Assembly: GCA_942486035.1 (NCBI GenBank)
Contig: CALNXK010000030.1
Coordinates: forward strand, 15,001 to 79,000
Origin: Porites lobata
Lineage: Eukaryota; Cnidaria; Anthozoa; Scleractinia; Poritidae
DNA length: 64,000 bases
Direction: 5' to 3'
The notes under the pieces were generated by a model, which was not told the DNA's origin, made no database searches, and saw only the letters and a list, made by a program, of their open reading frames with translations. The position numbers were made by a program, and so were the translations under genes. Of this stretch, positions 36,653-49,073 are shown in pieces. How positions within the stretch are numbered: the stretch's first letter is position 1; the number at the start of each line of letters is the position of its first letter.

Positions 36653-39577
36653 TAGGTATGTGAAACTGGAGGTACCATGCATTTGTCATCGCAAGGTATA
36701 CTAGAGGGGAACCGTTTGAATCTTCGAGCAGGAAATAACTTCAGTCACATAGTTACTTATGATAGTGACCTACAAGTGACACGGGGGTGGGGGGTGGGGG
36801 GTATGGTCTATTTATCCAGGATTGCCTGAGAAAACAATGAATAAACTGTTTTTAAAAAGCATTTAAATTTAAATCCATGTAGCGTGTTTGTCCATTAGAG
36901 GGCTAGGGAAAAAGCAGCTGTCAATAGGATTCTGGTTTGTTTATTTAAATTTTTAAGGCTCTTTGAAAGTGTTTCCTGTGAACACGAGCCACTTCAGAAC
37001 CATAGAAATTACAACTACGCAGCAAGTCTCAAATCTGACAAGTTAATGGACGTCCCTTTATTTCACTAAGGATGTGAAACAGAAGCTGCTGCTAACAACT
37101 TAAATAACTTGACAGTGACATTCAGGGATGATGTTTACGCAATCGAACAAGGGTAAATTTCGTTAATGGAGTTGCGAGTCAGTCGTGCTTTAAATAAGCT
37201 TACATGAATCGAAGCTTAACACAGAACAGTTACTACTTTGTAAGTTTGGATTACTCCCCGGGATCACTTACGATACAATTAGGCTCTAACGAATATAGCT
37301 TCGAACGGAATTTAAAGATTTCACTTACCGAATTTCATGAAAGATAGTTTTTTTCCAGCGGTCACTTCAATTTCCTAAGCAGCCCTGAACTCCTAGCAAA
37401 GTAAATCCGGTCAAAAAAGCCACTTTAGGATCACCACAGTTAGAACTTCCCGTTTCCGTTTCAGCTGCCTTTACGTAAACAGTTTTCCTTCAATGCAGAA
37501 AAATGACGAGAATGCATAAAAACTGGAGAAAAAAAGAATGAGATCATTCAGCTAGGATATAGATTACACCGTTTCCTCCTATAACTACGAAAACAAAGGG
37601 TCAATTATCCAGGTATATATTCGTTGGGGTGGCTCGGCCACTACGGACGAGCCACTAAACCGCTCAGCCAGAAAAACACTACACCTTTCTTTGTTTTTGA
37701 AGACTCTCTCGATTGACGAGCCACCGACCCACTAAAATATTTTACTCTCTCCTTCTTCGGTACTATTATGCCTCTTGTTCAAGACCCAAACCTCGACCGA
37801 CGAGCCACCGAGCCACTAAGATATATACCTTTACTTGTTCTTTAAAACTTATGCTTATGTTTTTCTTATGTCTGTCTTACACCATCTATCTATTTCGTGC
37901 CCACCCGCACTGGTTTTATAAGTCTGTCCTACTCCCGTCTGTTGGCCATGACAGATGCAAGATCCTGCCTCGAGAGACCGGTAAAAATGTTGTTGCTTGG
38001 AGCCCCCTTGAGCGTTTGCCGTGTTTTGGTTCTCAATTAAAAAAGTAGTTGGGAAATAGTCTCATTCTTGCTTCTCTAACAGTGGCCACTAAACTGCAGC
38101 AGACGTATCTGGAGACTTGTTGAAATTGGAGGCAGGTCTTACTCTAGTATGTCCTCATCTCGTCTTGATTAGCGAACCACCGAACTACTTCAGTTTGAGA
38201 CCTTAAGCTATGACACCGTATTCTGTAGTTGCTCCCTATATGATTGTGTAAAACGCTGGTATTCACCTGATTTCCCTCAGATCAAGCTAAAACACTGAAT
38301 CCAAACCGACCCTTTCTGCCCTTTGGCACGCTGACTCACACTGCAAGATCTCGAACAAAGAAGGTCAAGCGGTATGTTTGCTCTTTTGAAAAGCATTTAG
38401 TCACGCGCTAACCAGTAGCGTGCACGCAATCAAGGAAATTGCTGAAAGACATCTATTGAGAAGTGAGCGTGAGATAAGGATACTAATCAATTTTTTAAGT
38501 GCCAAATCGTTTTTCCTGTTGTCGGTTTCCAATCCAGAACATCTGCATCAAGGTAAAATTCTGCATGTAAAAGATCATCTAAACGATCATCTCTCTTATC
38601 GAAGAAAACACTATCAACCATCAACATGCAATATGTTTTTTTTGGGTAACCGGGCAAATCAAGTAATCATACCATACGCCTCTAAAATTTTGCTCGTCTC
38701 GTGACAATGTGAATTTTACCGGGATTATCCATAAAGTATATCCACCTGTGAAAGACCTCAGTTTTCTGGATTAGCGAGTGGTTAAGGTCTTCAAGCAGGA
38801 AATGCTCCAGGTAAAAGCCATGAAAGCTGTGCTTGACATTTAACTGAGGAGCTGTGTCACAGTTACTGCGGATGCTCGGACTCTACGCATTGTGATGTAA
38901 ACAGAGCGCGCGCTGCGAAATTTGTAGGATTCAGTAAGAGCGTTGAAATTATTTGGTGAATTTTAATGATTTATTCAAGAAATGAGCACAGCAGACCAAG
39001 ACGAAAGCGGTAAGCACCCTTTCCCATGTTATTTTCAGTATTTTCCTAAATAATTTCGATTTCTTTACCTCAGACTGACATTGTCCTGAATATTTACCGA
39101 TGGAAGCATGCGCATTGAGTGTGACACTGCCGTATTCTTTATTATTAAACAACTAAGTAAAATACAATTGTTTGGCTCTAAGCGGTCAGGCTAACATCAC
39201 CGGAGAGCAATTAGCTTCCACCACAAATAAAAAATTAAAACCGCATAATGGTGGCTGACCATATTGGTCTTGGGATCTCGTTTACGCCAGTTACTGCTTA
39301 TGAAATTTTAAGCTTCAAGGCCGAGATGAAGCAGATCAAATTCTTTTTCTGCTGGTTTAAAATTTTCTCTTAAACAGAATCAACCTATTAGAAAAAGATA
39401 GACACATTTTAAGATTTTGTGATAAAAAGCGGCATCGCAGTTAAATTTAAAAAACAATTTTTTCTCAGTAGTCTTCGAAAGTCACTGTCATATTTTTGAT
39501 TTACAGAGTCTGATTCGTTGCTACCACCTAGCTGATTCCAGTTGAGTTTTGACATTGGAAAAAAAACTGAAATTCAA
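36653..39577. other. Intergenic, degenerate ACGAGCCAC repeat
   Basis: Between 37,629 and 37,840 the phrase GACGAGCCACCGA-CCACTAA recurs about every 80-90 bases, a degenerate minisatellite; a weaker match lies near 38,170. The open frame spanning it is not convincing. The remainder is unremarkable AT-rich DNA. Confidence 0.4.
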
Positions 39578-39969
39578 CAGGGGCACCCAATGAGAATATA
39601 GTTCAAAACCACTTAAACATAGCATGTTAAACTTATTTTAATATTTAAACGGTAGATATAGGCATATTTTTATCCCCTAAAAATTTTTCATCTGTTCGGA
39701 TTTCCTAGCTGAAAGTCTAGTGATCCGAAATAGGGATCAAAACTTACCTTTTCGAAAATTTCAGTCAGAAAAAAGGCTCCCGAAAATTCTAGGTGACGTT
39801 TTAACTGTAAAAATCCGTTAGAAATGGGCAATTATAGTAGTTTTTAGATGTTCGAAAATCCTAGGAGAGGCAGGCAAGCAAGAAATTTTCAACAAATGAT
39901 CCGAAAATTCTAGATGTCAAATCGTCTTCCGAATAGATATTTTCCGAAAATTGTCGTTGGGTGCCCCTG
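39578..39969. mobile_element. CAGGGGCACC MITE, copy 3
   Basis: Ends CAGGGGCACCCAAT and CGTTGGGTGCCCCTG. An exact 6-bp duplication ATTCAA flanks it (39572-39577, 39970-39975). 392 bp. Its interior matches copy 2 in the opposite orientation. Confidence 0.8.
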
Positions 39970-40307
39970 ATTCAATGCTACATTTTTATTCTTCAGTGAG
40001 AGAACTTACAGTTTCCAAGCTGGATCAGTCAGTCAAAGCAACCAATGGCTTACCCCTCCAAAACGCCTAATTTTCAGTTGTTCAGGGGGCCGGGGTTATT
40101 GAAAAATTAACGGATAGCTTAATGTATCAAGTCGAGCATCAGTTGGTGTTCTGAGTACACCAAACATCTTCATTTTTCCAAGGTATATTAGTACGAATCA
40201 ATTTAATGACCAGCTTTCACTTGGCTTACTAGCTCAATCGATTAGTCAAAAAGCGGTGCAAAGGTATCGCAAAGGTCAGGTTCGGCCAACAAGCTTGAAT
40301 TTTTTCA

Positions 40308-40375
40308 GGCTTCCCGTTTCGCGACTGCATAAGTTACGTATTAACTATGAGTGATGATCTCCTCTGTATTGATTT
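40308..40375 (+). repeat. Dispersed repeat, copy B
   Basis: Matches the protease-intron repeat at 8,713-8,783 through GACTGCATAAGTTACGT and TGATGATCTCCTCTGTATT. Confidence 0.4.
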
Positions 40376-41082
40376 TTTTCGCTGGGTATCATTCGGCGTG
40401 GTTTGCCGGCTTAGAAAGTTGTACTGAGCTCAGACGAGTAGGAAGATTCAGTACAACACGCACCTGTACACTGATAAATTCTCCGTCTCAAGAATTCATG
40501 GCAGAAGTTGATTACTCTTTAGACTGAAGTTGTAAGGAGAAATTCCGACGTTTAAAAAGCATTGTGTGTGATCCTTTTCATTTGAGAACTGAAATTAGCC
40601 TGCCCAAAAGGCGGCCGTTCCTTAATGGCTCAAGACAGTTCATTTGGCACCGGAACCTTTCACACTGACCTTTACAAGAGCGCTAATGATCATGATCAAT
40701 TTTCTATTTCTAGAAGGGACGTAATTTTTCTTGTTTCGTACGATAACGGGTAATTACGCATGAACCAATCATAGTCTCTCAATGTTTAAGACGAACATAT
40801 TTTTTAATTTTGGGGTCAGTTTCTTTTATATTTTTCTCCGAAAAATATTCTGGAGAAGGAAAGTGAGTTGAGAATGCACTCCAGAATGTTCAAAGCTCAG
40901 TTGAAGGTTCTCTAGATTGCCTGGTGGATCAGCAACATTGGTTGGCCAGTGACAAGAGAGGATAAAGCTCTCTTGCCAGCGACTCAACCGCCGATTCCAA
41001 CGGAAGCAAGAGACGTCGCTTACTGCTAGTTTCTCGCATCGCAAACTTACAGTGGCCCAAAAGTGTCACGACGATTCAATTT

Positions 41083-41305
41083 TCCTCACAGCAATTTCAA
41101 TTTGTTCACGGCAATTTCAATTTTACTCACGGCAATTTCAATTTGTTCACGGCAATTTCAGTTTACTCACGGCAATTTCAATTATCTTTGCTCACGGCTA
41201 GTTCAATTTACTCACGGCAATTTCAACTTGTTCACGGCAATTTCAATTTGCCCTCGGCAATTTCAACTTTACTCACGGCAATTTCAATTTTTTAACGGCA
41301 AATAA
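41083..41305 (+). repeat. Minisatellite array, left arm
   Basis: About ten to eleven units of 19-24 bp around TCACGGCAATTTCAATTT, with small variations such as AACTTG, GTTTAC or TTGCCC. Confidence 0.8.
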
Positions 41306-42069
41306 CGCCCACGGCATTTTTCGCTTCGCTCATCACGTCAAAAGGCAAAATCAAAAGTCGATATTTAAAGTCGATCTTCAAAGTGAAAAGTGAAAATCAA
41401 AAATCGAAAATCGATTCGCGAACACTTATGCCAGTAGACAGTGAGTAGACAACAGAAGAGTTTTACTTGTCCCAGAAAATTATAAGCTTTATCAAACACT
41501 CACCTGGTGGACTGTTAACATTTACTGCACAGCATACCAAAATGGTTCAATCCCTCACATTAATCCAAGCATTGAGGCTACTTCTAACTGTTCTAAGTCT
41601 TGTTTACTGATGTTATTGGTAGCAGTGCTCCTATTTTTGCTAACAAAAAGCAAAAATGGCGGAGCCATACGAAAAAACGTAACATGCTATTTATGGGCCC
41701 GGACCGAGTCGCTTTTTTGTTTGGTATGAGAACGGTACGGTCTCAGACCGGCACGAAAGTAACTCGTGTCGGGTCACCGACCGAGATGAAGTCAGACCGG
41801 TCTGAGTTCATTTTTAGGTCAGTAAACGCCTGAAAAGAAATGTATGGAGACCGATACGAACTCATACCAGTCTGAGTTCGTCCCAGTCTCATGTAAATGC
41901 CCCCTAGTTCTGCTAGTTCGTAAATCGACTTTTGATTGTGATTTTCACTTTTCTCTTTGAAGATCGACTTAAACTATCCACTTTTGATTTTGCGTTTTGT
42001 CGGCCATCGATTTTGTTTCTGTCGGTCGCCGTAGCTGACAGGTGGTGAGAGAAGCGAAAAACGCCGTGA

Positions 42070-42252
42070 GCGTTGCCGTGAGAAAATTGAAATTGCCTTG
42101 AGTAAAACTGCGAAATTGCCGTGAGTATATTGAAATCGCTGTGAGTAAAATTGAAATTCCCGTGAGTAAAATTGAAATTGCCGTGAGTAAAGTTGAAATT
42201 GCCGTGAGCAAATTGAAATTGCCATGAGTAAAATTGAAATTGCCGTGACACT
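42070..42252 (-). repeat. Minisatellite array, right arm
   Basis: About eight to nine inverted units around AAATTGAAATTGCCGTGAG, the mirror of the left-arm array. Confidence 0.8.
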
Positions 42253-42266
42253 TTTGGGCCACCGTA

Positions 42267-45110
42267 GAAACTGTACTTCTCAAACTCATTAATTTTTCAT
42301 GAAGAAAAAAACTGCTCATTTTTGCATCCATAATTTCTCCTTCTAAAATCATTTTGTTTGAGAAGTAAAAAACAATTTGACTCTGTTTACTTGGTGTTCA
42401 ACTCCTACGCATCTACACTGATTAAATGACATCCTCTCCCGAAACGAGAAAATGATCGATAGAAAGTTTCTCCTGACATGAATTCGGTGTGAGATAAGTG
42501 TCCCATTTTAGTACGCCTCTACAGTAATACAAATATGTTTAATTTAAGTTCCCCAAAAGGAACAAAGCCTTATTTACACTAAGAATTACACAATTTGACA
42601 TTTTTTGTCGTCAACTTCACCTTTTATCATTCTTTTCCGGGAAAAGACTAGCGTCTTTATTTTAACCATTTTTAGAGTTATTTTCTCGCATTCTCAACCG
42701 CATTCATGTCAGTCGATAGTTTCTTCGTAAAATAAAATATATTCAAATTAAAAAGAGCGAGATGTCTCCTATTTTTCTAGGTGCTTGCTGAGTAAACATC
42801 TATCGGTAGTTATAATTTCTACTTTTGACAACGTACTGTATTTCTAATTAGGACGCTCGATTTTGCGAACACATCATCAGTTAATTTATGGAAACGTTTA
42901 ACCAATCATTTTCGACAAGAAGCTTAACACCTCTTGAATTTTCAACAACAACAACTAAGAAACTTCTGAACTGTAATTTTAATCCTTTATCTTGTTATTG
43001 TCAAAAATTCATGTCAAAGTAAGTTCTTTTTAGTTTTATATTGCTCTCCTTATTTTATACTGACTGGACAACCAAAAATGCGTGCAAGAGAGCTAAGGAT
43101 GATAGACGATCTGTTGACATCGAGGATCGCATGACAGTACGTTTTTAAGATCATTTTACGTTTCGGTGAAACTGCTCACCTACCCCTCCCCTAAACCAAC
43201 ATTAACACCTACTTTTTACTTAGGGCAAAATGTTGGCTTAGGGGAGGGGTAGGTGGGCAGTTTCCCAGAAACGTAAAGTAATCCCGTTTTTACCCTTCTC
43301 GTGGTACTTAATGATCTTTGGGTTCGCATACTTTGGCTTCACAAGCGTCACTGTAAATTTCTCATGAAACGATGAAAGCGTGTAGAAAGAAAAGCAGAGC
43401 CCCTGGGATAGACGTTCAGAGCACATGAAGCTAGGGGGCCTGGGAACTGCTCGGACAGCGACACGGCGACACAAAGGAACAACATTATTTCTTGCAATTT
43501 TGAGAGAGATTCAGAAAGGAAAAAGCAAACTGTTCTCTGCGAACAGCAAAATTACACTGTTGCTGACAGCAGACTCTTGGTTCAAGAGTGTCTCCCTTTT
43601 AGTTCGATCGAGAAAAATATTTTAACAACACGTGATAACCTTTTTACACTTAGTTTTGCTCAAATTCCTGTTTCGCGGGCTAATGGCTTAAAGGTAGCTA
43701 CGCCACTGTTCAACGTAGTTGATGAAGACGCGCAAGCTGTTAGTCAGATGTGTTAATTCCGTTAATTGTATGTTCACGCTTCACGCCATTCCGAATTCAC
43801 TACTTACTGTAATTGCTGAATTCAGGGTATGCGTTTTGCCTCTCTTCTTTCTTCTCGATCAAGCTCAGATGCATTCTAAGGTGAAAACTTCATTCATCAG
43901 ATGATGTAGGCAAATAATAAACAACATATGATACTCGACGACAAGAGTGTGTGCATATTTTTTTGCTCTCAGTGTTGTCTGGAACAGGGCCAACTGACAG
44001 GTCCAGAAACTGAAAGACTCTGCTTCAAACTTCCTTATTAAACTTAAGGGAGTACCGCCCGCGTTATTTTCACCGAGGCTGTTGTTTCTTGATCTCATGT
44101 TGTTGTCACTGTTGCTGTCGGTATTCGTGCTCAATTTATTCAAACTTACCTTGTCTTTTCGGTAACATCTGACATTGCCTTTTAGTTATTTTGACAGTTA
44201 ATGGCGATGGCATCAACGCTGTGCGAAGATACGTTACTAATCTTTTAGTTGTGTGAACACATTTCATTCATTCCTTATTCAGTCAAGTTAAGACTAAGCG
44301 AGCTGTTTATGTGATCGAGTTGTCGTTGATACCCTGGATAAGTGCTTCTCAAGCTATTCGTGCTTTATTCAAACTTCAACCTTGTCGTTTCACTAACATT
44401 TGACACTTTCTTTTTTGTTTCAGTTAGAGTTATTAATTTTTTTGTTTATGACAGTCATTTAAGTCGTGCGTTCAGCAGGCGATTTATTCTGCACATTGCT
44501 CAGGCTCAGGTTTTTAAGAAGTTCACTCATGATCAAGACAATGGCAAACTTGGAAATCCAGCGCAGGTTTGCAGTTACGTATAGATCCTCCGAGCATTAA
44601 ACATACTCATGCTATTGAGCTGTCAATTCTGACAAGCCTCTTAGGGACTTGTTAAATACGGATCCATTTCAACAGGTGTAGTTAAATATTTAATGATATT
44701 AGAGCCAAGAACGGTCTTATCTGTCTAACAAGTTTTTAAAACATTCTAAACTATATATTAAGTGAATTGATAATTTTTATATAACATTTGAGTGTTTTTA
44801 TCGTCTACTTTGTAATTTCATCTTTGTTTTCGATGTACATATAGATATATAGTAAACTAGATGCAAGAGGGGACATGAACTTTTGCTTAATTTTACTGTA
44901 CGCTTTCAGATGAAGAACTGGGCCACTTGGTGGCGAAATGCTGCAATTAAGTCATTATAGGTGCGGTGTATAATTTTCCCCAATAATCCCCTTGAGGAAA
45001 TGGGTTCGATTGGGCTCATTCTGTGTTTTGATCGGTTTAATTTCATGTCTGTTTTTTCTAGCTGATTATTTGCCCAAGGGTACTAAGACTGGACTTTGAC
45101 CCGATTTCGC
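42267..45110. other. Intergenic, one hairpin MITE, no gene seen
   Basis: Contains a fold-back MITE at 43,158-43,273 and a direct duplication (44,118-44,200 and 44,357-44,430, sharing TTATTCAAACTT and CTGACATT-type blocks). Short open frames near it follow the repeat and carry no domain. Confidence 0.4.
43158..43273. mobile_element. Hairpin MITE, 46-bp arms
   Basis: Arms ACGTTTC..GAAACTGC and GCAGTTTC..GAAACGT extend through CACCTACCCCTCCCCTAA and its complement to CCAACATT / AATGTTGG, about 46 bp each with four or five mismatches, around a 24-nt loop. Confidence 0.75.
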
Positions 45111-46857
45111 AATGAACATCCCTGTAAAAATGGAAGACGGACATATATCGTAAAATGTCTTCGGTCATTCTTACCCTTTTACGGGGGTCCCTCACTTTCA
45201 ATTAGATTATCGTAGTGATATCTAAATACACATCACTTACTTTATATATTGATGGGTGTTGAATGTAATTTCTTTGGCTGCCATTTTAAATTTTGTGGTT
45301 AGCCAGCGAGAGGCCTGGAACCAAGGAATATCAGGAGGTGTGGGAATTCACCATTTGCGCATCACCCATAATACACCTTGTTTGCCCCCCCCCCTACCCT
45401 CCCCCTCAAAATTTTGCAAACGCATTCTTTACTCGGTGTTTCCAACAAAACATTTTCAGAACTTTCATGGGTTCAATTAATACAGAATCTACCCTGGGCA
45501 GGCTTTTTTTTATAACTTGTATGCGGAGTGATGCTTCAGTGTCGGTCGCAGGACACATCGGCTTGCTCATTACCATGAGCCTAGATTGAACTTTAAACCA
45601 TAGAATAAGATGTGTATTAACTGGCAATTAGTGTTTCCATGGAAGACCATCATATCAACGAAGTGCACTCTCAAAACCAGAGCAAATTTCTTTATGACAA
45701 GAATAGGTACTTTCTTGTGCAAGGTCGAGTTTTAGAAAAAACTAAGATTCTTTCCTTTACCGGGGCAAGAGAGCTCTCTTGACCGGAGTAATAATAACCT
45801 ATAGCTTTCTCTGTTATCCCCTCGTTTCTAGATTATAATTTTATTCTTGTTTTAACTGATAAACAAATCTTAACCGTGGCGCCATGCTGCCAAAGCCTCT
45901 TTGCCGTTTTTTGTTACCAGGATCACGATAGCCGTTAGGGTTTTTGCCTTGCACCCATAATACTAGACCCTAATATTAGGGCCGTTTACACAAGATAAAA
46001 TAAGCTGCGAACATCCCGTATGAATGGTACAAAATCTGCGTTCACGGCTTATTCAACCCATGGCCAGCTCAAGGCGCGGCTTATCCTGGCCGGGGAATTT
46101 TGGGCTAGGCTTATCCTTGCCGCGGCTTACCTTGGACGTCAAAGTCTTCGTAAAAATGTACTCAAACGTTGTTTCCAGTTTGCTGATGTTTAGTTGCTGA
46201 AGCCGTGAACGATTGCTGCGTATGCTCTGTTTTTAATTATATTCAAAAACCTTCACGGCCGAGAGACGCGCGCTGTAGTGGCGAAAAATGACCTGCTGCA
46301 CGACAGAGGCGGAAATTTCGTCTAAACTCCACCTTATCCACCGCTGGAACATCTCTTTCAAACCGCTCGTTTGATCGCTGACGAACTTTTCAGCGATGTT
46401 TCCGCACAAGTTTCGCAACAGCCGAACACTACTCTTTACCGAAATAATAATTTGAAACGAAAAAGACAGTGTAAAATATGGCGATTTTCCTGACCCAAGC
46501 CAGTATCGCTCGAGCCTTTGTTGAAAACTACGAGAGGCACCAAAAAAGCTACGTCGTCATTGGAACGTCGTCTGGCCGCCAACTAAGCTGTGAACCAATA
46601 CAAGCAGTTCGGGTCTTATTTAAGCGGTGCTCGAATAAATGGTTCCTTTGGCGTATTGATGTAAGCCGCGGCTTATTTTCTCTCGTGCAATCCGCTCTGG
46701 CCCTTTTTTAAGCAAATGAAAACGCGTTTTGTTTGATTTGATAACTCATTTCGTTTATTTAGTTCACCTCATTTCCTTTAATTTAGCGCCGTACTGACAA
46801 GACTTAGAACTGAATATAGAATAGTTACGTACAAAAGATACACTTAAAAGTCATTAT
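45111..46857 (+). repeat. Dispersed 1.75-kb repeat, copy 1
   Basis: Closely matches 54,617-57,257 from AATGAACATCCCTGTAAA to AAGTCATTAT. It contains a fold-back-type arm (ATACACCTTGTTTGCCC), GC-rich 'CGCGGCTTA' repeats near 46,070-46,135, and a 77-codon open frame. No terminal inverted repeat or target duplication is evident, so the mobile-element class is undetermined; segmental duplication is possible. Confidence 0.7.
46478..46711 (+). CDS. 77-codon open frame in dispersed repeat, hypothetical
   Basis: ATG in a favourable context (AAAATATGG) opens 77 codons ending in TAA. The region is also present in the second repeat copy (56,882 onward), where a 2-base loss breaks the frame after about 29 codons while the ATG and downstream codons remain recognisable. 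No known domain, signal peptide or membrane segment. It may be a repeat-encoded peptide or just conserved by recent duplication. Confidence 0.25.
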   Translation: MAIFLTQASIARAFVENYERHQKSYVVIGTSSGRQLSCEPIQAVRVLFKRCSNKWFLWRIDVSRGLFSLVQSALALF

Positions 46858-49073
46858 CTAATACAATACTCAATGAGCATCAATTAAGTAATATACTACA
46901 TAGAGAAATATCAACCAATTATTGACGACTAAGCTTGGCTGTAACCAAAAAGGAAGTGAAAACGCGGTTTGTCTATATTTAATAATTCATTTCGTTTATT
47001 TAATTCATTTCATCTTACATGAAGGTCTAAATAGGGGTACCTCGATAACACTAAACACATCATTTTTTGGCTTTGTAACCTGAAACAGTTAAATTTTTGG
47101 CATTTTAACAATAACAGTAAAAAATTCTTTGAAACAATAAATTTTTTCCAGAAAGAAGCAAAAACGGCTCCAAAAAGGCCAATATTATTTTATTAGTATC
47201 TCAAGGAGTTTTCGGTCATTTTACGACAATTCTGGATTATTTCAGAAGATTTCCTAAGACTAAAATAGAGGTCCGACCATTGGCTAAGATGTCCGACAAA
47301 CCAACCAAACACTTCACAGTATTTTCTTCGGAAACAGTAAACATTAAAAAATTGCAGACCCTTTTTAATTCAGTCAGGAAATTAATGACTTTCTACTACA
47401 CTTAGGTGTAACCAAAACGAAAACCACAAGTACTCTTTCTTTGCGATCGAATAGAGTAAATTACTCAGTAAGGTTACGGTGTTATCCAAATGAACTCAGT
47501 CAGCGGTCACGTGCACTGTGATGAGGACCGAGCCGCGATCAGTTTGTCACTTAACCAACCACGTCATCAATTTTAAGGAGGTGAAAAACTAAAGATGATA
47601 AACTATGTGACATACTTTTTCATTTCACTAAGTCAGAGAATTTGCGAGAAAACTTGGTCATGAACGAAGATGTCCTTTCACCAATACTGCCTTAACTGAC
47701 GAGATCAACAAAGTAACTTTCATATTATTCCTTGTAATATATCATACGTCCTATATAACTTTAGAACTCTTTTACGGCAGTACCACCTTCTATCAAATTG
47801 ATACTTTTTGCATTTACCATCTAAGTTATACACTAAGTCCTACTATGGCTCTTGACACTAAGAATAGCGATATATCATATGGCATGTTATATGTATATTA
47901 ACCAATAGAGATCGACGCAGTGTACCATTTATTTCAACAAGTGGTAAAACAAAGGTCAATGGAGAAACCTTGTCCACTTTTATTTCTGCCCTGCCGCATT
48001 TTTGTGTTTTTTTTTGTCAATTAGATAGCGTTTATCATTATATTAATAAATATATTATTATTATTGTTGCTATTAACTGCTCTAAAAGTTTTTACATTTC
48101 TTTCAATTCAGAGTCGCTATATACATAATTATCAGCAATTGTTTTATGGGAGATAAAATGGTGAAAACAGGGGGATTTATTCTATCACAGTCCGAATGAC
48201 ATACATTAGAGCGATTTTCGTATGACCTTGAAAACTGGTTTCGGTAAGTGTTCGTTATTTGTTTTATCAGCCAATGGATGAAAAGATCAAAACATGTACT
48301 CTTCATTTTCCCGCCAAAGAAAACCCAAATATGGAGAAGGCATTGTTCGATTGGTCAATTGTGTCGCAGTATGAAGTCAAAGCTAAGTATCGATTGATTT
48401 CTAGAAAGTTCTTGGGCATGAAGTTTTTTCATCCGAGCGTTTGCTTAACCAACCAAAAGCTACGCGCATTTGTATCCGTTCGACAAACCAGTCAAATCAC
48501 TCTATTTTCGTTCGTTTGTTGTTTCTGTCGTGTTCGCGCGTTTTCATTTCAAGGTCATTGGAAAATCGCTCTAACATATAGGGTAAGCAAAGCGCGGGTA
48601 GTTTTTGGTGTTACTACCCAGACACTAGAGAACTTTAGATTCCAAGACGAAGACGAAGACGACTACGGGAACGAGATTTTATTCTCAATATTAGTCGTGC
48701 GCGTGCGTGAACAAGCGTCATTTTGGCGGGAAGACTAACGGTTTCATCGAGAATATCGTAGTGGCGGAAACAAGTTGCAAATGTTATGTATTTTTTGTGC
48801 GCGCGATCGGGAGAAGGCTTAACCTCCTTCAATAAAAACAACCATGCTATCTTTTCTGGTGAAGAAAAGTACAACGAAGAAGCATTCCAAGGTGTCTTTT
48901 TTTAGTATACGCAAAAAAAATTACCTTAAAGTTAGATCTCGCTTCGTCTTCGAATCTTGAGGTCTCCGATATTGCTCAACATGTACCAAGCCGAACAGCC
49001 CCTCAAATTTTAAATGAGCCGCAAAACCGGAAACAGCTCAAAGTAGCAGCCCAACATCCGCTGTTACACAGAG
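46858..49073. other. Intergenic, no supported gene
   Basis: 46,946-47,010 is a partial echo of the preceding repeat end (GTGAAAACGCG, TCATTTCGTTTATTTA). An open frame at 48,259-48,738 (159 codons) runs through a GAAGACGAAGACGACTACGGG stretch typical of repeat DNA and shows no domain. Confidence 0.4.

Larger units (their letters stand above)
41050..42264. mobile_element. 1.2-kb fold-back element with minisatellite arms
   Basis: Ends CAGTGGCCCAAAAGTGTCACG and, inverted, CGTGACACTTTTGGGCCACCG, flanked by TA on both sides (41048-41049, 42265-42266), as in Tc1/mariner targets. Each arm (about 41050-41430 and 41920-42264) has an outer array of about 20-bp TCACGGCAATTTCAATTT units, then inverted blocks with TTTTTCGCTTC and GATCTTCAAAG. 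The core (about 490 bp) contains repeated CGAGATGAAGTCAG/TCTGAGTTC-type sequence. No transposase. The open frames in the arrays (repeating HGNFNFT) are a by-product of the repeat. Confidence 0.75.

Noticed and set aside
37713..38048. 111-codon open frame over the ACGAGCCAC repeats
   Set aside because: Reading frame follows degenerate tandem units; composition is not protein-like and there is no homologous neighbour.
41063..42352. Several open frames with repeated HGNFNFT-type peptides
   Set aside because: They read through the minisatellite units of a fold-back element in several frames and on both strands; no start context or gene structure.
48259..48738. 159-codon open frame on the + strand
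   Set aside because: Runs through repeat-like sequence with an acidic DEDEDDYG tract encoded by a GAAGAC repeat; no domain and an overlapping - strand frame of similar quality.
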